Below are positions 5,628-12,441 of a stretch of 12,441 nucleotides of DNA, piece by piece (within the stretch, counting starts at the first letter, position 1; each line of letters starts with the position of its first letter). Origin of the DNA: Candidatus Fermentibacteraceae bacterium (GTDB lineage: Bacteria > Fermentibacterota > Fermentibacteria > Fermentibacterales > JCC-6); NCBI GenBank assembly GCA_021162285.1, contig JAGGYZ010000241.1:1-12441 (forward strand). Direction: 5' to 3'. The translations under genes were made by a program, and so were the position numbers. The notes under the pieces are model-generated. The model was not told where the DNA came from. It worked only from the letters and a program-made list of their open reading frames with translations, and made no database searches.

Positions 5628-7445
5628 ATGGCAGAGAATCTAGAAAGAGACGTTAAGCAGATTTGCAGCCGCAACGGTAACGACAGGACACGGATGATGG
5701 ATATTGTCCGCGAGGTTCAGGACCGTTTCGGACAGGTTTCCGGCCAGGCGATGAACACTATTGCCCAGGCGGTGAATTCTCACAGAGTTGAAGTTGAAAG
5801 CGTTGTTTCGTTTTACTCCTTTCTGTCAGAAGAGCCTAAGGGTAAATTTGTTATCCGTCTGTGCAATGACATTATCGACAAGATGCAGGGTGTTGAAAAA
5901 GTCGCAGAGGCTTTTCGTGAAGAGCTTGGCATCGATTTTGGTGAGTCTACCTCTGATGGAAAGTTTACACTGGAGTGGACCCCCTGTATTGGTATGTGCG
6001 ATCAGGCACCTGCGGCACTGGTTAACAACAAAGTGCTGACAAGGCTCTCAAGCGATTCAGCGAGAGAAATTGTACAGTCGCTGAAACAAAACGAAGACGA
6101 GAATCGTCTTCTGCACATGCTTGGAGACGGCAACAACGCTGATCCTCTTGTAAATTCCATGGTAAACAACAACATACGCGAAAGAGGTCCGGTGATCTTT
6201 GCCGATCTGAAGCATGGAACTGCAATTCACAAGGCGTTGTCCATGTCTGCGGTTGAAGTGATAAAAGATGTAAAGACAGCTCGTCTGCGCGGTCGGGGGG
6301 GGGCAGGTTTTCCCACAGGAATGAAGTGGGAGTTTACAAGGGCCGCCAGCGGCTCCGAGAAGGTTGTAATCTGTAATGCCGATGAGGGTGAGCCGGGAAC
6401 ATTCAAAGACCGTACCATCCTCACTGAAAAACCCGATCTTCTTTTTGAGGGAATGACAATAGCGGGATACGCCATCGGTGCAGGCACCGGTGTTGTGTAT
6501 CTCCGGGGAGAGTATGCCTACCTCAGACCGTTCCTGGAGAGCGTTCTTGCAGAGCGCAGAAACAAAAACCTTCTTGGTGTGAGCATTCTGGGTAAGACCG
6601 GTTTTGACTTCGATATAAGAATACAGATGGGCGCCGGAGCCTATGTCTGCGGAGAGGAAACCGCTCTTATCAGTTCCTGTGAGGGGCTGCGGGGTGACCC
6701 CAGGAACAGACCGCCATTTCCGGCACAGAAGGGCTATCTGACACTTCCCACATCGGTAAACAATGTGGAAACATTCTGCTGCGTTGCCAGGATTCTTGAC
6801 AAAGGTGCAGGTTGGTTTGCTGAAATGGGGTCAAAAGGTTCCACTGGAACCAAGCTGTTGAGTATATCGGGAGACTGCACAAGACCCGGTGTGTACGAGC
6901 TTGAGTTCGGAATCACCGTAAGTGATTTGCTCGAGAAAGCAGGTGCGGAAGATGCCTACGCCGTGCAGGTGGGTGGTCCGTCCGGTCAGCTCATTGGTGA
7001 AGCCGATTTTCACAGAAAGATATGCTACGATGATGTGGCAACCGGCGGAGCGGTGATGATCTTCAACAAAGACAGAAACCCCCTTGAAATCGCCCACGAG
7101 TTCATGGAATTCTTCTGCGAGGAAAGCTGCGGTTACTGTACACCCTGCAGGGTGGGTAACGAACTGCTTAAACAGCGGCTTGAGGCAATAATTGCAGGAA
7201 AGGGTACTCCGGAAGACCTTGACTACCTGGAACAACTTGGGAAAACAGTGGCAGTTGCAAGCCGCTGCGGCCTTGGGCAGACCTCTTCAAACCCGGTTCG
7301 TACTTCACTGAAAAATTTCCGGGGTGAGTACGAGAAGCTTGTAAGAGAGAACAAAGACGGCATGCAGCGAACCTTTGACATACACAAGGCACTTGCCGCA
7401 GGTGAAGATCTGCAGGGGCGCAAGTCTGTGATTTACGCTGACTGA
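5628..7445 (+). CDS. hoxF: NAD(P)-coupled [NiFe] hydrogenase diaphorase subunit HoxF
   Basis: Cytoplasmic diaphorase subunit passing electrons between the hydrogenase iron-sulfur chain and NAD+/NADH. It has 605 residues, matching the long fused HoxF type. Residues 1 to about 155 are NuoE-like; the rest is NuoF-like. Visible motifs are the FMN loop GRGGAGFPTG (222-231), NADH/FMN loop GAGAYVCGEE (335-344), and the [4Fe-4S] ligands Cys501, Cys504, Cys507 (SCGYCTPC) with Cys547. The NuoE-like [2Fe-2S] site has Cys79, Cys120 and Cys124, but the expected second cysteine is Asp84. The start ATG has only a weak AAAGG 12 bases upstream; the N-terminal helix motif DRTRMMDIVREVQ begins soon after, so the start is probably right. 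A nine-G run encodes part of the FMN loop. hoxU follows after 14 bases. Complex I NuoF is excluded by the fusion and the following hydrogenase genes. Confidence 0.94.
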   Translation: MAENLERDVKQICSRNGNDRTRMMDIVREVQDRFGQVSGQAMNTIAQAVNSHRVEVESVVSFYSFLSEEPKGKFVIRLCNDIIDKMQGVEKVAEAFREELGIDFGESTSDGKFTLEWTPCIGMCDQAPAALVNNKVLTRLSSDSAREIVQSLKQNEDENRLLHMLGDGNNADPLVNSMVNNNIRERGPVIFADLKHGTAIHKALSMSAVEVIKDVKTARLRGRGGAGFPTGMKWEFTRAASGSEKVVICNADEGEPGTFKDRTILTEKPDLLFEGMTIAGYAIGAGTGVVYLRGEYAYLRPFLESVLAERRNKNLLGVSILGKTGFDFDIRIQMGAGAYVCGEETALISSCEGLRGDPRNRPPFPAQKGYLTLPTSVNNVETFCCVARILDKGAGWFAEMGSKGSTGTKLLSISGDCTRPGVYELEFGITVSDLLEKAGAEDAYAVQVGGPSGQLIGEADFHRKICYDDVATGGAVMIFNKDRNPLEIAHEFMEFFCEESCGYCTPCRVGNELLKQRLEAIIAGKGTPEDLDYLEQLGKTVAVASRCGLGQTSSNPVRTSLKNFRGEYEKLVRENKDGMQRTFDIHKALAAGEDLQGRKSVIYAD

Positions 7446-7459
7446 AGAAAGGGTTCCAA

Positions 7460-8182
7460 ATGAGCGATAAAATAAAGTTTACCATGGATGGAGTGGAGAT
7501 AGAAGCCACACAGGGTCAGACCATTATGCAGGCGGCTGATGAGGCGGGGATCTACATTCCCAGGTTGTGTGCCCACAAAGACCTGCTCCCCTTCGGCAGC
7601 TGCCGTGTGTGTACGGTTATGGTTAACGATCGTCCCCAGGCAGCCTGTACCCAGCCGGTATCACCGGGTATGGCTGTAGACAGCGAGACCCCGGAACTGA
7701 ACGACATCAGGCGGAGCATCGTTGAAATGCTTTTTGTAGAAGGTAATCACTACTGTGCATTCTGCGAGAAGAGCGGAAACTGCGAACTTCAGGCACTTGG
7801 CTACAGGCTTGGAATGCTGGCTCCCAGGTATCCGTATATGTTCAACAAGCACGATGTGGATGCCAGCCATCCGGATATATACATCGACCACAACAGGTGT
7901 ATTCTGTGTGGACGATGTGTACGCTCCTCAAAAGAGCTGGACGGAAAGAATGTGTTCCAGTTTGTAGGTCGGGGTATCCACAAACGGGTGGCATTCAACT
8001 CTGACACAGACCTCTCCGGTACAGATGTTTCTGTAACGGACAGGGCCATAGAGAACTGTCCTGTAGGGGCCATTCTCAAGAAGCGCAGTGCTTACGCTGT
8101 ACCCATAGGAAAACGCAAGTACGACTCCCAGCCTATCGGGTCCGACATTGAATCCCGCAAGGCTGCGGTAAAGCAAAGTTGA
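7460..8182 (+). CDS. hoxU: hydrogenase electron-transfer subunit HoxU
   Basis: Iron-sulfur subunit of 240 residues that wires HoxY/HoxH to HoxF; homologous to the N-terminal part of NuoG. All three cluster sites are complete. The plant-type [2Fe-2S] site is Cys37, Cys48, Cys51, Cys63. The His-ligated [4Fe-4S] site is His97, Cys99, Cys102, Cys108 (HYCAFCEKSGNC). The second [4Fe-4S] site is Cys147, Cys150, Cys153 and Cys200 (CILCGRC and NCPVG). The protein ends soon after a KKRSAYAVPIGKRKYD stretch, as in short HoxU, and lacks the molybdopterin-like domain of full NuoG. AGAAAGGG lies six bases upstream of the ATG. hoxY begins 11 bases after the stop. Confidence 0.95.
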   Translation: MSDKIKFTMDGVEIEATQGQTIMQAADEAGIYIPRLCAHKDLLPFGSCRVCTVMVNDRPQAACTQPVSPGMAVDSETPELNDIRRSIVEMLFVEGNHYCAFCEKSGNCELQALGYRLGMLAPRYPYMFNKHDVDASHPDIYIDHNRCILCGRCVRSSKELDGKNVFQFVGRGIHKRVAFNSDTDLSGTDVSVTDRAIENCPVGAILKKRSAYAVPIGKRKYDSQPIGSDIESRKAAVKQS

Positions 8183-8193
8183 GGTTATAGAAT

Positions 8194-8739
8194 ATGGCAA
8201 AACCAAAGATTGCTACCGCATCACTGGCAGGATGCTTCGGCTGCCATATGTCCCTGCTGGACATCGATGATCGCATTCTGAAACTTGTTGAGCTGGTGGA
8301 TTTCGACAAGTCTCCTGTAGACGATATAAAGAAGTTCACCGGACGCTGCGCAGTTGGCCTGATTGAAGGCGGATGCTGCAACGAGGAGAATGTTCACAAC
8401 CTTCAGTATTTCCGCGAAAACTGTGACATCCTTATATCAGTGGGCGAATGTGCAATAATGGGCGGTATCCCCGCCATGCGCAACAACATCCCTCTCAAGG
8501 AATGCCTTGATGAAGCGTACCTGAACGGCCCTACCGTTTACAACCCGTCGGGGAAGATTCCCGGAGACAAAGAGCTTCCTCTGATTCTTGACAGGGTATA
8601 CCCCTGCCACGAAGTGGTGAAAATGGACTACTATCTGCCGGGCTGTCCGCCACCGGCGGATCTTCTGTGGCAGGCACTGGTTGCATTGCTTGAAAACAAG
8701 CCCATGGACCTGCCTTACGAAGTTATAAAATATGATTGA
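8194..8739 (+). CDS. hoxY: [NiFe] hydrogenase small subunit HoxY
   Basis: Small subunit of 181 residues carrying the [4Fe-4S] cluster proximal to the Ni-Fe site. The likely ligands are Cys14 and Cys17 (AGCFGCHMS), Cys86 (VGECAIMGG) and Cys151 (PGCPPPADL), the pattern of group 3 hydrogenase small subunits. There is no Tat signal peptide and no medial or distal cluster domain, consistent with a soluble cytoplasmic enzyme. The length is close to short HoxY proteins. GAGG lies about nine bases upstream of the ATG and overlaps the hoxU stop. The gene ends 17 bases before the hoxH start chosen here. Extra cysteines at 52, 61, 62, 77, 104 and 138 are not assigned. Confidence 0.95.
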   Translation: MAKPKIATASLAGCFGCHMSLLDIDDRILKLVELVDFDKSPVDDIKKFTGRCAVGLIEGGCCNEENVHNLQYFRENCDILISVGECAIMGGIPAMRNNIPLKECLDEAYLNGPTVYNPSGKIPGDKELPLILDRVYPCHEVVKMDYYLPGCPPPADLLWQALVALLENKPMDLPYEVIKYD

Positions 8740-8756
8740 TACAAAGGAGGAACATC

Positions 8757-10187
8757 TTGGGTGACACCAGCAGGATCATTATAGAGCCTGTTACCAGAGT
8801 GGAGGGGCACGGTAAAGTGTCTATCCTTCTCGATGAGAATGGGCAGGTTACAAGAGCCCGTCTGCACATAGTTGAGTTCCGCGGTTTTGAAAGGTTTATT
8901 CAGGGCCGTCCATACTGGGAGGTTCCTGTTACAGTTCAGCGTCTCTGTGGTATCTGCCCTGTGTCTCACCACCTTGCTGCGGCAAAGGCCATGGATGTTA
9001 TCGTAGGTGCTGACAAACTGACCCCTACAGCAGAGAAAATGCGTCGTCTTATGCACTACGGGCAGATCTACCAGTCCCACGCCCTTCACTTCTTCCACCT
9101 GGTTTCCCCTGACCTGCTGTTCGGTTTCGACGCAGACCCGGCGGTAAGGAACATCATCGGCGTGATCAAGAAGTATCCAGAACTTGCAGTTCAGGGCGTG
9201 ATGATGCGCAAGTACGGTCAGGAGATCATCAAGGTTACTGCCGGAAAGAAGATTCACGGTACAGGTGCAATCCCCGGCGGAATCAATAAGAACCTCAGTA
9301 TTTCAGAAAGGGATTTCCTTCTGAAAGACATCGATCAGCAGATCGAATGGTCACGGGGAGCATTGAAGATCGCAAAAGACTACACCGTAGAACATCTTGA
9401 TGAGCTGTCCGACTTCGGCTCCTTCGACTCCAACCACCTCTCGCTTATCAGGGCCGACGGGGCCATGGATCTCTACGATGGCGGATTAAGGGCAATAGAT
9501 GCCGAGGGAAACACGATTTTTGATCATGTGGATTACCAGGGCTACACCGACTACATTGCCGAAGAGGTGAAAGACTGGTCATACATGAAGTTCCCCTTTA
9601 TGAAGCAGCTTGGAACAGAACAGGGCTGGTACAGGGTTGGACCGCTGTCCAGAGTGAACACTGCAGATTTTATAGACACTCCTGAAGCTGAAGAGGCACG
9701 GATAGAGTTCATGGCTCTCACCGGCGGGAAGCCCAACAACATTACTATGGCCTACCACTGGGCAAGGATGATTGAGGTTCTTCACTCTGCTGAAAAGATC
9801 AGAGATCTTCTCAACGACACAGACCTGCAGGGAGAGGACCTTGTGGTTAAGGGTGAACGCAGGTTCGAGGGTGTTGGCCTGATTGAAGCACCCAGGGGAA
9901 CGCTGTTTCACCACTACAGGGTAAACGAGGACGATCAGGTAACAATGGCAAACCTGATAGTTTCCACAACCAGCAACAATGTTCCAATGAATCTGGCTGT
10001 GGAGAAAGTTGCGAAGAAATACCTCTCGGGTACAGAGATAACCGAAGGTCTGTTGAACAGAGTTGAGGTTGCCATAAGGGCCTACGACCCGTGTTTGTCA
10101 TGTGCCACCCACGCACTTGGTAAAATGCCTCTGACTGTCAGTGTGGTTGACCACAACGGTCAGGTAATAAACAGGCGATCCACCTGA
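8757..10187 (+). CDS. hoxH: [NiFe] hydrogenase large subunit HoxH
   Basis: Catalytic subunit with the Ni-Fe(CN)2CO site that splits or forms H2. The TTG at 8757 is chosen as start because AAAGGAGG (8743-8750) lies six bases before it; an in-frame TTG at 8736 would overlap the hoxY stop and lie upstream of that site. This gives 476 residues. Motifs: RVEGHG with Glu16 near the start; L1/L2-type RLCGICPVSHH with Cys64, Cys67 and His71; and C-terminal DPCLSCATH with Cys446, Cys449 and His452. After His452 there is a 24-residue tail beginning ALGKMP, the expected peptide removed by HoxW after nickel insertion. The gene ends in a TGATG overlap with hoxW. HoxH is the clear best assignment; F420-reducing or Mvh types are disfavoured by the HoxFU neighbours. 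Confidence 0.96.
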   Translation: MGDTSRIIIEPVTRVEGHGKVSILLDENGQVTRARLHIVEFRGFERFIQGRPYWEVPVTVQRLCGICPVSHHLAAAKAMDVIVGADKLTPTAEKMRRLMHYGQIYQSHALHFFHLVSPDLLFGFDADPAVRNIIGVIKKYPELAVQGVMMRKYGQEIIKVTAGKKIHGTGAIPGGINKNLSISERDFLLKDIDQQIEWSRGALKIAKDYTVEHLDELSDFGSFDSNHLSLIRADGAMDLYDGGLRAIDAEGNTIFDHVDYQGYTDYIAEEVKDWSYMKFPFMKQLGTEQGWYRVGPLSRVNTADFIDTPEAEEARIEFMALTGGKPNNITMAYHWARMIEVLHSAEKIRDLLNDTDLQGEDLVVKGERRFEGVGLIEAPRGTLFHHYRVNEDDQVTMANLIVSTTSNNVPMNLAVEKVAKKYLSGTEITEGLLNRVEVAIRAYDPCLSCATHALGKMPLTVSVVDHNGQVINRRST

Positions 10188-10681
10188 TGAGCAGGCAGGG
10201 GAAAAGAGTTCTGATCATAGGTTACGGAAATCCGGGTCGTCTTGACGACGGCCTGGGGCCGGAATTTGCTGCGAGAATGGAGAAGCTGAACCTTGAAGGG
10301 GTTACTGTAGATTCCAACTACCAGCTGGCAGTTGAGGATGCGGCTGCCATAGCAGAACACGATTTCGTGATCTTTGCAGACGCTGATACAACAGGGGCCG
10401 AACCCTTTCATTTCGAGGCCGTGGTTCCCAGAAGTCACATGAGTTTCTCCTCGCACAGCATCAGCGCAGATGCACTGATGGCAATGGCGGAAGACCTGCT
10501 GTCCAGCAGGGCTGAAGCCTACATGCTGGGCATCAGAGGCTACGAATTCAACCAGTTCGGTGAGCGGATATCACCGAAGGCTCTGGAAAATCTTGATCGT
10601 GCACTGGCTTTTATGAAGCTGGCGCTTGAAGATTGTGATTTCGGAAAATATGTAACCCGGAACACAGCAGAAAACCGCTGA
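10187..10681 (+). CDS. hoxW: hydrogenase maturation endopeptidase HoxW
   Basis: Protease of 164 residues that removes the C-terminal tail of HoxH once nickel is in place. It has the family N-terminal motif GYGNPGRLDDGLGPEF (12-27), with Asp21 at the position of the first metal-binding acidic residue of HybD/HyaD peptidases. Asp65 or Asp67 (FADADTTG) is the likely second ligand and His90 (SSHSIS) the third. The start codon overlaps the hoxH stop by one base (TGATG), pointing to translational coupling, and the upstream ribosome binding site is weak (ACAGGCG). Adjacency to hoxH makes that subunit its substrate. Confidence 0.92.
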   Translation: MSRQGKRVLIIGYGNPGRLDDGLGPEFAARMEKLNLEGVTVDSNYQLAVEDAAAIAEHDFVIFADADTTGAEPFHFEAVVPRSHMSFSSHSISADALMAMAEDLLSSRAEAYMLGIRGYEFNQFGERISPKALENLDRALAFMKLALEDCDFGKYVTRNTAENR

Positions 10682-10724
10682 GGACAGATGCACTTCTGCC
10701 TGTGCAATCGAAATGAGGAATACT

Positions 10725-11099
10725 ATGAAAGACGGAAAACAGGTTATACTGTACGTGGATGATGATAACGATATGCTTGATGCTCTCAGAATTCTCATTG
10801 AGAGTTTTGGCTACACGGTTTTAACCGCTTCCAGTGCTGAAGACGCGCTGAAGAAGTTCAAGTCGGAGAAGCCTGATCTGGTGATAGCCGACCTTATGAT
10901 GGAAGAGGTAGATTCCGGCACAGGGCTGGCAAGAGATTTGAAGTTTGCAGGGTGTGATGTACCTGTGTTTCTGTTGAGTTCTGTAGGCGATGCTTTAAGA
11001 AACAATGCCGATTATGCCGATCTTTCTCTTACGGGGGTTTTCCAGAAGCCTGTTCAGCCTGATATTCTTAAGAGAACTCTGAAGAAAGTGCTGGGTTAA
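10725..11099 (+). CDS. stand-alone response regulator receiver protein
   Basis: Single CheY-like receiver domain, 124 residues, with no output domain. The start at 10725 is preferred over an in-frame ATG at 10713 because GAGGAA lies about five bases before it. Conserved receiver residues are present: acidic cluster Asp12-Asp13-Asp14 (YVDDDND), phosphoacceptor Asp56 (VIADLMM), Ser85/Ser86 (FLLSS) at the switch position, and Lys108-Pro109 (FQKPVQP). An insertion-like loop, EEVDSGTGLA, follows the phosphoacceptor. It lies 43 bases after hoxW and 15 bases before hypF on the same strand, so it is probably part of the hydrogenase operon. No partner kinase is seen in the window. Its role is unknown; phosphorylation-dependent protein contact, perhaps with the hydrogenase or its maturation, is speculation. 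Confidence 0.9.
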   Translation: MKDGKQVILYVDDDNDMLDALRILIESFGYTVLTASSAEDALKKFKSEKPDLVIADLMMEEVDSGTGLARDLKFAGCDVPVFLLSSVGDALRNNADYADLSLTGVFQKPVQPDILKRTLKKVLG

Positions 11100-11114
11100 A
11101 CAAAAGAGGCAGTG

Positions 11115-12441
11115 TTGACAATTTCTTACATTCGTCTGACAGTTGAGCTCCACGGTATTCTGCAGGGCGTGGGGTTCAGACCGGCAATGGCGCGTATTGT
11201 GAAGCAGGCCGGACTTACAGGGTGGGTTAGAAACCAGTCGGGAACTGTTCGCATGGTGCTGGACGGCCCCAGTGGAGTTGTCGAAGAATTTGTCAGCAGT
11301 ATTGCCGGAAAGCTGCCCCCGAGAGCTCGTCTTGAGGAAACTAAGATTGTTTCGAAACTGGCTATTGCGAAGCATGAGGCAGCTTCCAGCTTTGAAATTC
11401 TTACCAGCAGTTTTCAGGGAACAGCCCGCGTTTCCATTCCAGCAGACCTGGCCATGTGCGAGCAGTGCAGATCCGATGTGTTCAACCGTTCTTCAAGGTT
11501 TTACCGCTATCCCTTTACAACATGCACCAACTGCGGTCCGAGGTACACAGTTGTTGAGGCCATGCCATACGACAGAGAACGAACTGCTCTGAAGGAATTT
11601 CCTCTGTGCAGTGAGTGCCGGGCTGAGTACAATGATGCCCTGAACCGGCGGTTCCATGCCGAGAGTATTGCCTGCCCTGTGTGCGGGCCACAGCTGTTCT
11701 GGGCAGACGGGAAAGGGAATACAAAACAGGTTGAAGACCCTCTTTCAGAAGCCCGCCTTGAACTGGCCCGTGGAAGCATCGTTGCAGTTCGGGGGCTTGG
11801 CGGGTATCTGCTGGTTGCCGATGCAGCAGACAGAGATGCGATTGAGAAGCTGAGAAAGCGCAAGAACAGACCTGCCAAACCGTTTGCAGTTATGGCGCGG
11901 AACCTTGAAGTTCTGCAGAAACACTGCCGGGTTTCGGAAGCAGAGAGAGAACTTTTGATTTCTCCTTCGGCTCCCATTGTGGTTCTGGATACGCTGAAGG
12001 ACAGCATACTTCCCCTTGATCTTCTTGCACCTGAGCTTTGGAACCTCGGTGTAATGTTTCCAACTACACCCCTTCACGCTCTGCTTGCAGAACAGCTTGG
12101 TGAAGACCCGGTAAAGAGCTTTGATTTTCTTGTGATGACAAGTGGCAATCGTGGAGGGGAGCCTGTGTGTATTTCCAACGCAGAGGCTTTCGACAGGCTT
12201 TCCGGTATTGCCGACTTCTTTCTGGGGCACAACAGAACCATCAATCTCAGGAATGACGATTCGCTGGCAGTGGTGGACAGGGGAGATGTTCAGCTGTGGA
12301 GAAGAGCAAGGGGTTACGCACCGGACAGCATCACAATCGGCGGAAGTTCAGGCACAACAGTTCTTGCAATGGGGGCGGAGCTGAAGAACACTGTCTGTCT
12401 GTCGTTTGACAACCAGGCAATTCTCTCTCCCCACATAGGCA
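11115..12441 (+). CDS. hypF: hydrogenase maturation carbamoyltransferase HypF (3' end missing)
   Basis: HypF uses carbamoyl phosphate and ATP to provide the carbamoyl group that becomes the CN ligands of the Ni-Fe site, working with HypE. The first 442 codons of a protein usually near 750 residues are visible, without a stop, to the window edge. The TTG at 11115 is chosen because AAAAGAGG lies five bases upstream; a GTG at 11112 is in frame but too close. Domains: acylphosphatase-like (HGILQGVGFRP, Arg22; WVRNQSG, Asn40); two zinc-finger motifs with Cys115/118 and 137/140, then Cys165/168 and 187/190; a YrdC-like domain (GSIVAVRGLGGYLL; RKNRPAKPFAVM; TSGNRGGEP); the RRARGYAP signature; and the beginning of the Kae1-like domain (VLAMGAELKNT). 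The gene is last in the visible hox operon; hypC, D and E, if clustered, would lie beyond the right edge. Confidence 0.95.
   Translation, partial: MTISYIRLTVELHGILQGVGFRPAMARIVKQAGLTGWVRNQSGTVRMVLDGPSGVVEEFVSSIAGKLPPRARLEETKIVSKLAIAKHEAASSFEILTSSFQGTARVSIPADLAMCEQCRSDVFNRSSRFYRYPFTTCTNCGPRYTVVEAMPYDRERTALKEFPLCSECRAEYNDALNRRFHAESIACPVCGPQLFWADGKGNTKQVEDPLSEARLELARGSIVAVRGLGGYLLVADAADRDAIEKLRKRKNRPAKPFAVMARNLEVLQKHCRVSEAERELLISPSAPIVVLDTLKDSILPLDLLAPELWNLGVMFPTTPLHALLAEQLGEDPVKSFDFLVMTSGNRGGEPVCISNAEAFDRLSGIADFFLGHNRTINLRNDDSLAVVDRGDVQLWRRARGYAPDSITIGGSSGTTVLAMGAELKNTVCLSFDNQAILSPHIG

Noticed and set aside
5329..5643. A 104-codon plus-strand reading frame upstream of and overlapping hoxF
   Set aside because: No recognisable domain, an aromatic- and arginine-rich composition unlike its neighbours, a purine-rich site too close to the ATG (about 3 bases), and it overlaps the hoxF start by 16 bases. 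It lies just where the promoter candidate would begin transcription. Most likely part of the leader; a decayed gene cannot be excluded.
5628..8182. Interpretation of hoxF/hoxU as complex I (nuoE/F/G) genes
   Set aside because: NuoE and NuoF domains are fused in one 605-residue protein, the NuoG-like part is only 240 residues, and hoxY, hoxH and hoxW follow directly.
1..12441. CRISPR arrays, tRNA or rRNA genes, insertion sequences, integrase or phage genes
   Set aside because: Reading through both strands I saw no regularly spaced repeats, no tRNA-like cloverleaf with CCA end, no rRNA sequence and no transposase or integrase motifs.

Overview
The window carries a moderately G+C (by eye roughly half) bacterial region whose main content is a soluble, NAD(P)-coupled bidirectional [NiFe] hydrogenase operon of the HoxFUYH type (group 3d). 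It is preceded by a thioredoxin/thioredoxin reductase pair, a lipoprotein gene and a divergently transcribed ABC exporter. Ribosome binding sites are clear AGGAGG-type, genes are tightly packed, and TTG is used as a start at least twice. The gene set suggests an anaerobic or facultatively anaerobic, hydrogen-metabolising bacterium. The six-bladed beta-propeller lipoprotein and the atypical thioredoxin pair are compatible with a deep-branching or FCB-like lineage, but nothing here fixes the phylum.

Layout. Positions 1-141 hold no gene I can support. Positions 142-1832 (minus strand) are a two-gene ABC-2 exporter operon, ATPase then permease, with a 4-base overlap. A 178-base divergent intergenic region follows, with a candidate promoter and a CTGT-N8-ACAG dyad. 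At 2011-3147 (plus strand) is a lipoprotein with a predicted beta-propeller. At 3252-3285 is a strong sigma70-like promoter whose -10 box sits inside a perfect palindrome. It drives a thioredoxin-like protein with a rearranged active site, a thioredoxin reductase lacking the NADPH arginine motif, and a small membrane-anchored protein of unknown function. A 499-base non-coding gap (5129-5627) contains a second promoter candidate and a possibly structured leader.

The hydrogenase operon starts at 5628: hoxF (fused NuoE/NuoF-type diaphorase), hoxU (iron-sulfur electron-transfer subunit), hoxY (small hydrogenase subunit), hoxH (large Ni-Fe subunit with an uncleaved C-terminal tail), hoxW (the endopeptidase expected to remove that tail), a stand-alone response-regulator receiver protein, and hypF (carbamoyltransferase for the CN ligands of the Ni-Fe site), which runs off the right edge. 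Electrons from H2 at the HoxH Ni-Fe site would pass through the HoxY, HoxU and HoxF clusters to FMN and NAD+, or in reverse. The gene order hoxF-U-Y-H-W followed by a hyp gene resembles the Cupriavidus necator soluble hydrogenase locus as I remember it, but here a receiver-only protein lies between hoxW and hypF.

I do not see a wholly undescribed system. The points most worth following are the unusual thioredoxin/reductase pair next to the hydrogenase, the incomplete cysteine set in the HoxF N-terminal cluster site, the receiver protein in the operon, the palindromic promoter, and the long hox leader.
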